Origin: Nodosilinea nodulosa PCC 7104
Lineage (GTDB): Bacteria; Cyanobacteriota; Cyanobacteriia; Phormidesmidales; Phormidesmidaceae
Direction: 5' to 3'
DNA length: 64,000 bases
Assembly: GCF_000309385.1 (NCBI RefSeq)
Contig: NZ_JH976537.1
Coordinates: forward strand, 1,700,214-1,764,213
Positions 63,434-64,000 of the stretch are shown here, piece by piece; within the stretch, counting starts at the first letter, position 1; each line of letters begins with the position of its first letter. The position numbers were made by a program, and so were the translations under genes. The notes under the pieces are model-generated. The model was not told the origin of the DNA. It saw nothing but the letters and a program-made list of their open reading frames with translations, and did no database searches.

Positions 63434-64000
63434 CGGCATCTTGGCAGGTTGGTGGCACTGAACGGTCAATCGCTTCGGGTGAACCCTAGACACATTGAAA
63501 TTGGGCCCTGCAAATGAGCGCAGGGTGTTTAATCCTGCCTAGTCAACCCCGATCCCTTTTGATAAATGGCATATGCTGCGAGCATAGTTGCGTCAGCGTC
63601 CCTACAGGCTGGCTTTTACGAAATCAAGGGTATGCGCTTCGGATCTGGTACAGCTGAGCTCTTAAAATTCCTGCTGAGCTTTGAGCTAACTGTTGAAAGA
63701 GGGGTTTCGCCACTTTAAAGCCGTGCTGTGCAGATAAAAAACTCGACCAATACCTATCTCTTTAAGTATACAAGCTCCAACTTGCGATCTGCGGATTTTC
63801 TATGGCATGAATCCCTCTTTAGGCTTAAATTTGATGACACAAAACACTAATTATTTTTGAGAATAAATTGAGCAAGCTTTATTGGAATCAATATAACGGA
63901 TTCCACGACTCTGAAATCCGATTAAATCCCTGAAGGCCTTACTTGCAAAGGGATTGCTTGTTCCCTAGAGCATAAATAATGACTGCTTGCAGCATTAAAT
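63434..64000. other. AT-rich non-coding tail of the window
   Basis: The last 567 bp are AT-richer than the rest. A 28-codon frame (ATG at 63631) and other short frames show no coding character. No tRNA, terminator or repeat that I can defend was found. A gene may begin outside the window. Confidence 0.55.

Noticed and set aside
63631-63717. Short frame of 28 codons in the right tail
   Set aside because: No ribosome site, no known motif and AT-rich surroundings make it doubtful.

Overview
The window is chromosomal DNA from a cyanobacterium, most like a filamentous Leptolyngbya/Nodosilinea/Phormidium-type genome. It carries psbA (photosystem II D1), the aerobic chlorophyll cyclase acsF, a cytochrome cM-like gene, an ethylene-receptor-type sensor at the left edge, many HIP1 octamers (GCGATCGC) and several protein families mostly restricted to cyanobacteria. 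Coding density is moderate to high and codon use is GC-rich. No rRNA, tRNA or CRISPR array was seen.

Layout. 1-3 kb: signalling genes (truncated ethylene-binding sensor, NarL-type regulator, CheY-type regulator) and an MpsC/DUF2294 gene. 3-6.5 kb: the tldD and pmbA/tldE-type protease genes, separated by a small toxin-antitoxin pair whose toxin is frameshifted. 6.5-14.5 kb: two membrane or membrane-anchored proteins, an SDR plus P450 pair, cbiD, guaA and rpe. 14.6-18.8 kb: an accessory island with a RAYT-type transposase behind a G-quadruplex motif, a TIR-GUN4 fusion, a DUF4258/YgiT toxin-antitoxin pair, a broken xisH next to xisI, and a Uma2 nuclease. 19-25.6 kb: speA and a complete pstSCAB phosphate operon with a candidate Pho box. 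25.6-31.6 kb: MITE copies, a DMT exporter, small membrane proteins, cytochrome cM and psbA. 31.7-39.8 kb: mostly exported or lipoprotein hypotheticals, interrupted by a TetR/oxidoreductase divergent pair. 39.9-47.8 kb: rpiA, an MFS exporter bounded by two gene remnants, an outer-membrane-like protein, acsF, a GIDE-domain protein and an MscS channel. 47.8-63.4 kb: a nested MITE, a secreted protein, thyX, DUF6765, rsmI, an M42 peptidase, an Rrf2-cysK-endonuclease III operon, two orphan small genes, an MBL hydrolase, DUF29, an EEP-fold protein and an MFS exporter. The last 0.57 kb is AT-rich and has no gene I can call.

How it fits together. Core metabolism includes pentose phosphate and Calvin steps (rpe, rpiA), purine and thymidylate synthesis (guaA, thyX), corrin (cbiD) and chlorophyll (acsF) tetrapyrrole synthesis, cysteine synthesis (cysK), polyamines (speA) and phosphate uptake (pst). 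The more unusual content is small mobile DNA. One MITE-like family has four copies, one of them split by a second 91-bp element with its own inverted repeats and target duplication. A second MITE-like family has two copies. C-rich heptamer tracts lie between genes. Toxin-antitoxin-type modules in several places are partly decayed. The TIR-GUN4 fusion is the most interesting single protein.
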